The notes below the pieces were generated by a model, which worked only from the letters and a program-made list of their open reading frames with translations, did no database searches and was not told the origin of the DNA. The translations under genes and the position numbers were made by a program. Shown piece by piece: positions 5,787 through 6,129 of a stretch of 6,129 nt of DNA; positions within the stretch are counted from its first letter, which is position 1, and each line of letters opens with the position of its first letter. Source of the stretch: JAMOQA01 sp964582785 (GTDB lineage Bacteria > Acidobacteriota > Polarisedimenticolia > J045); the NCBI GenBank assembly GCA_964582785.1, contig CAZOTT010000145.1:1-6129 (forward strand), written 5' to 3'.

Positions 5787-6129
5787 TCACTTCTCGTCGG
5801 CCAGCGCCGCCTGCGCCGCCGCCACCCGGGCCACCGGCACCCGGCGCGGGGAACACGAGACGTAGTCGAGGCCCACCTCGTGGGCGAAGGCGATCGAGCG
5901 CGGGTCACCGCCGTGCTCCCCGCAGATCCCAACCTTGAGATCGGCGCGGGTCCGCCGGCCCTTCTCGGTGCCCATCCGGAGGAGCTGCCCGACCCCCTCC
6001 ACGTCCAGGGTCTGGAACGGGTCCGCGTCGAGGATCCCGCTCTCGATGTAGAAGGGAAGGAACTTCCCCGCGTCGTCCCGGGAAAGTCCCAGCGTCGTCT
6101 GGGTGAGGTCGTTGGTGCCGAAGGAGAAG
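5787..6129 (-). CDS. ppdK: Pyruvate, phosphate dikinase, C-terminal part (cut by right window edge)
   Basis: The last 113 codons of the gene are visible; the rest lies beyond the right edge. The enzyme interconverts pyruvate, ATP and phosphate with phosphoenolpyruvate, AMP and pyrophosphate in the cytoplasm. The fragment is the end of the PEP-utilising TIM-barrel domain: FSFGTNDLTQTTLG (1-14 of the fragment), SRDDAGKFLPFY (16-27), ESGILDADPFQTLD (29-42), then GICGEHGGDP (67-76) with Cys69 as the catalytic acid/base, and LDYVSCSPRRVPVARVAAAQ (87-106). The Cys lies 44 residues before the end, close to the 43 of the well-studied Clostridium symbiosum enzyme (Cys831 of 874). The distinction from PEP synthase or PTS enzyme I rests on GILDADPF, EHGGDP and SCSP..VP, which are PPDK forms. 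One usual Phe (SPFRVP) is Arg here. The gene ends TGA at 5789-5787 and is followed by a GC hairpin. The direction of flux cannot be told from the window. Confidence 0.95.
   Translation of the reverse strand, partial: FSFGTNDLTQTTLGLSRDDAGKFLPFYIESGILDADPFQTLDVEGVGQLLRMGTEKGRRTRADLKVGICGEHGGDPRSIAFAHEVGLDYVSCSPRRVPVARVAAAQAALADEK

Noticed and set aside
3988..5856. A 622-codon minus-strand open frame overlapping the PIN-PhoH gene.
   Set aside because: Gly/Arg/Pro-rich translation without motifs; the 4392-5729 frame carries intact PIN and PhoH motifs and is clearly the gene.
1..6129. Search for CRISPR arrays, tRNAs, insertion-sequence ends, prophage or defence genes.
   Set aside because: No regularly spaced repeats, cloverleaf-like sequence, transposase or paired terminal repeats were seen. 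Every stretch is accounted for by the six genes and short gaps.

Overview
The window is a compact, very GC-rich (visibly around 70%) stretch of bacterial chromosome with six protein genes, two of them cut by the window ends. The left-end gene belongs to the TamB/AsmA group, which works at the outer membrane, so a Gram-negative (diderm) cell is likely. The pyruvate phosphate dikinase, the PIN-PhoH ATPase and the membrane-anchored sulfatase-fold protein ending in SLGYI are combinations I associate with Deltaproteobacteria-like, Acidobacteriota-like or related candidate phyla. The sequence alone does not fix the phylum. I see no mobile element, tRNA, rRNA or CRISPR array, and no gene-free stretch longer than about 175 bases.

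Left block, minus strand, read right to left: dksA (2222-1821), rlmI (1805-618) and a TamB/AsmA-like gene (611 to beyond the left edge). The gaps are 15 and 6 bases, so this is very probably one operon. It joins a stringent-response regulator of RNA polymerase, a 23S rRNA methyltransferase and an envelope-biogenesis protein.

Centre: a 174-base divergent control region (2223-2396) carries a promoter-like sequence on each strand, with palindromes between the two -35 boxes. The plus-strand gene leaving it (2397-4379) encodes a 660-residue protein with about five membrane segments followed by a sulfatase/alkaline-phosphatase-fold domain. The position that holds the formylglycine precursor in true sulfatases is Thr here, so phosphate-ester or phosphotransfer chemistry outside the cytoplasm is more likely than sulfate hydrolysis.

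Right block, minus strand: the C-terminal 113 residues of pyruvate phosphate dikinase (6129-5787), a 57-base gap with a strong GC hairpin, then a complete PIN-PhoH (PhoH2-type) protein (5729-4392). That gene converges with the sulfatase-fold gene, with only 12 bases between the stop codons.

Most of the window is ordinary housekeeping and regulatory content. I did not find a clearly new multi-gene system. The points most worth a second look are the Thr-nucleophile membrane sulfatase-fold protein, the divergent control region with a G7 run in one promoter spacer, and the dksA-rlmI-tamB-like arrangement.
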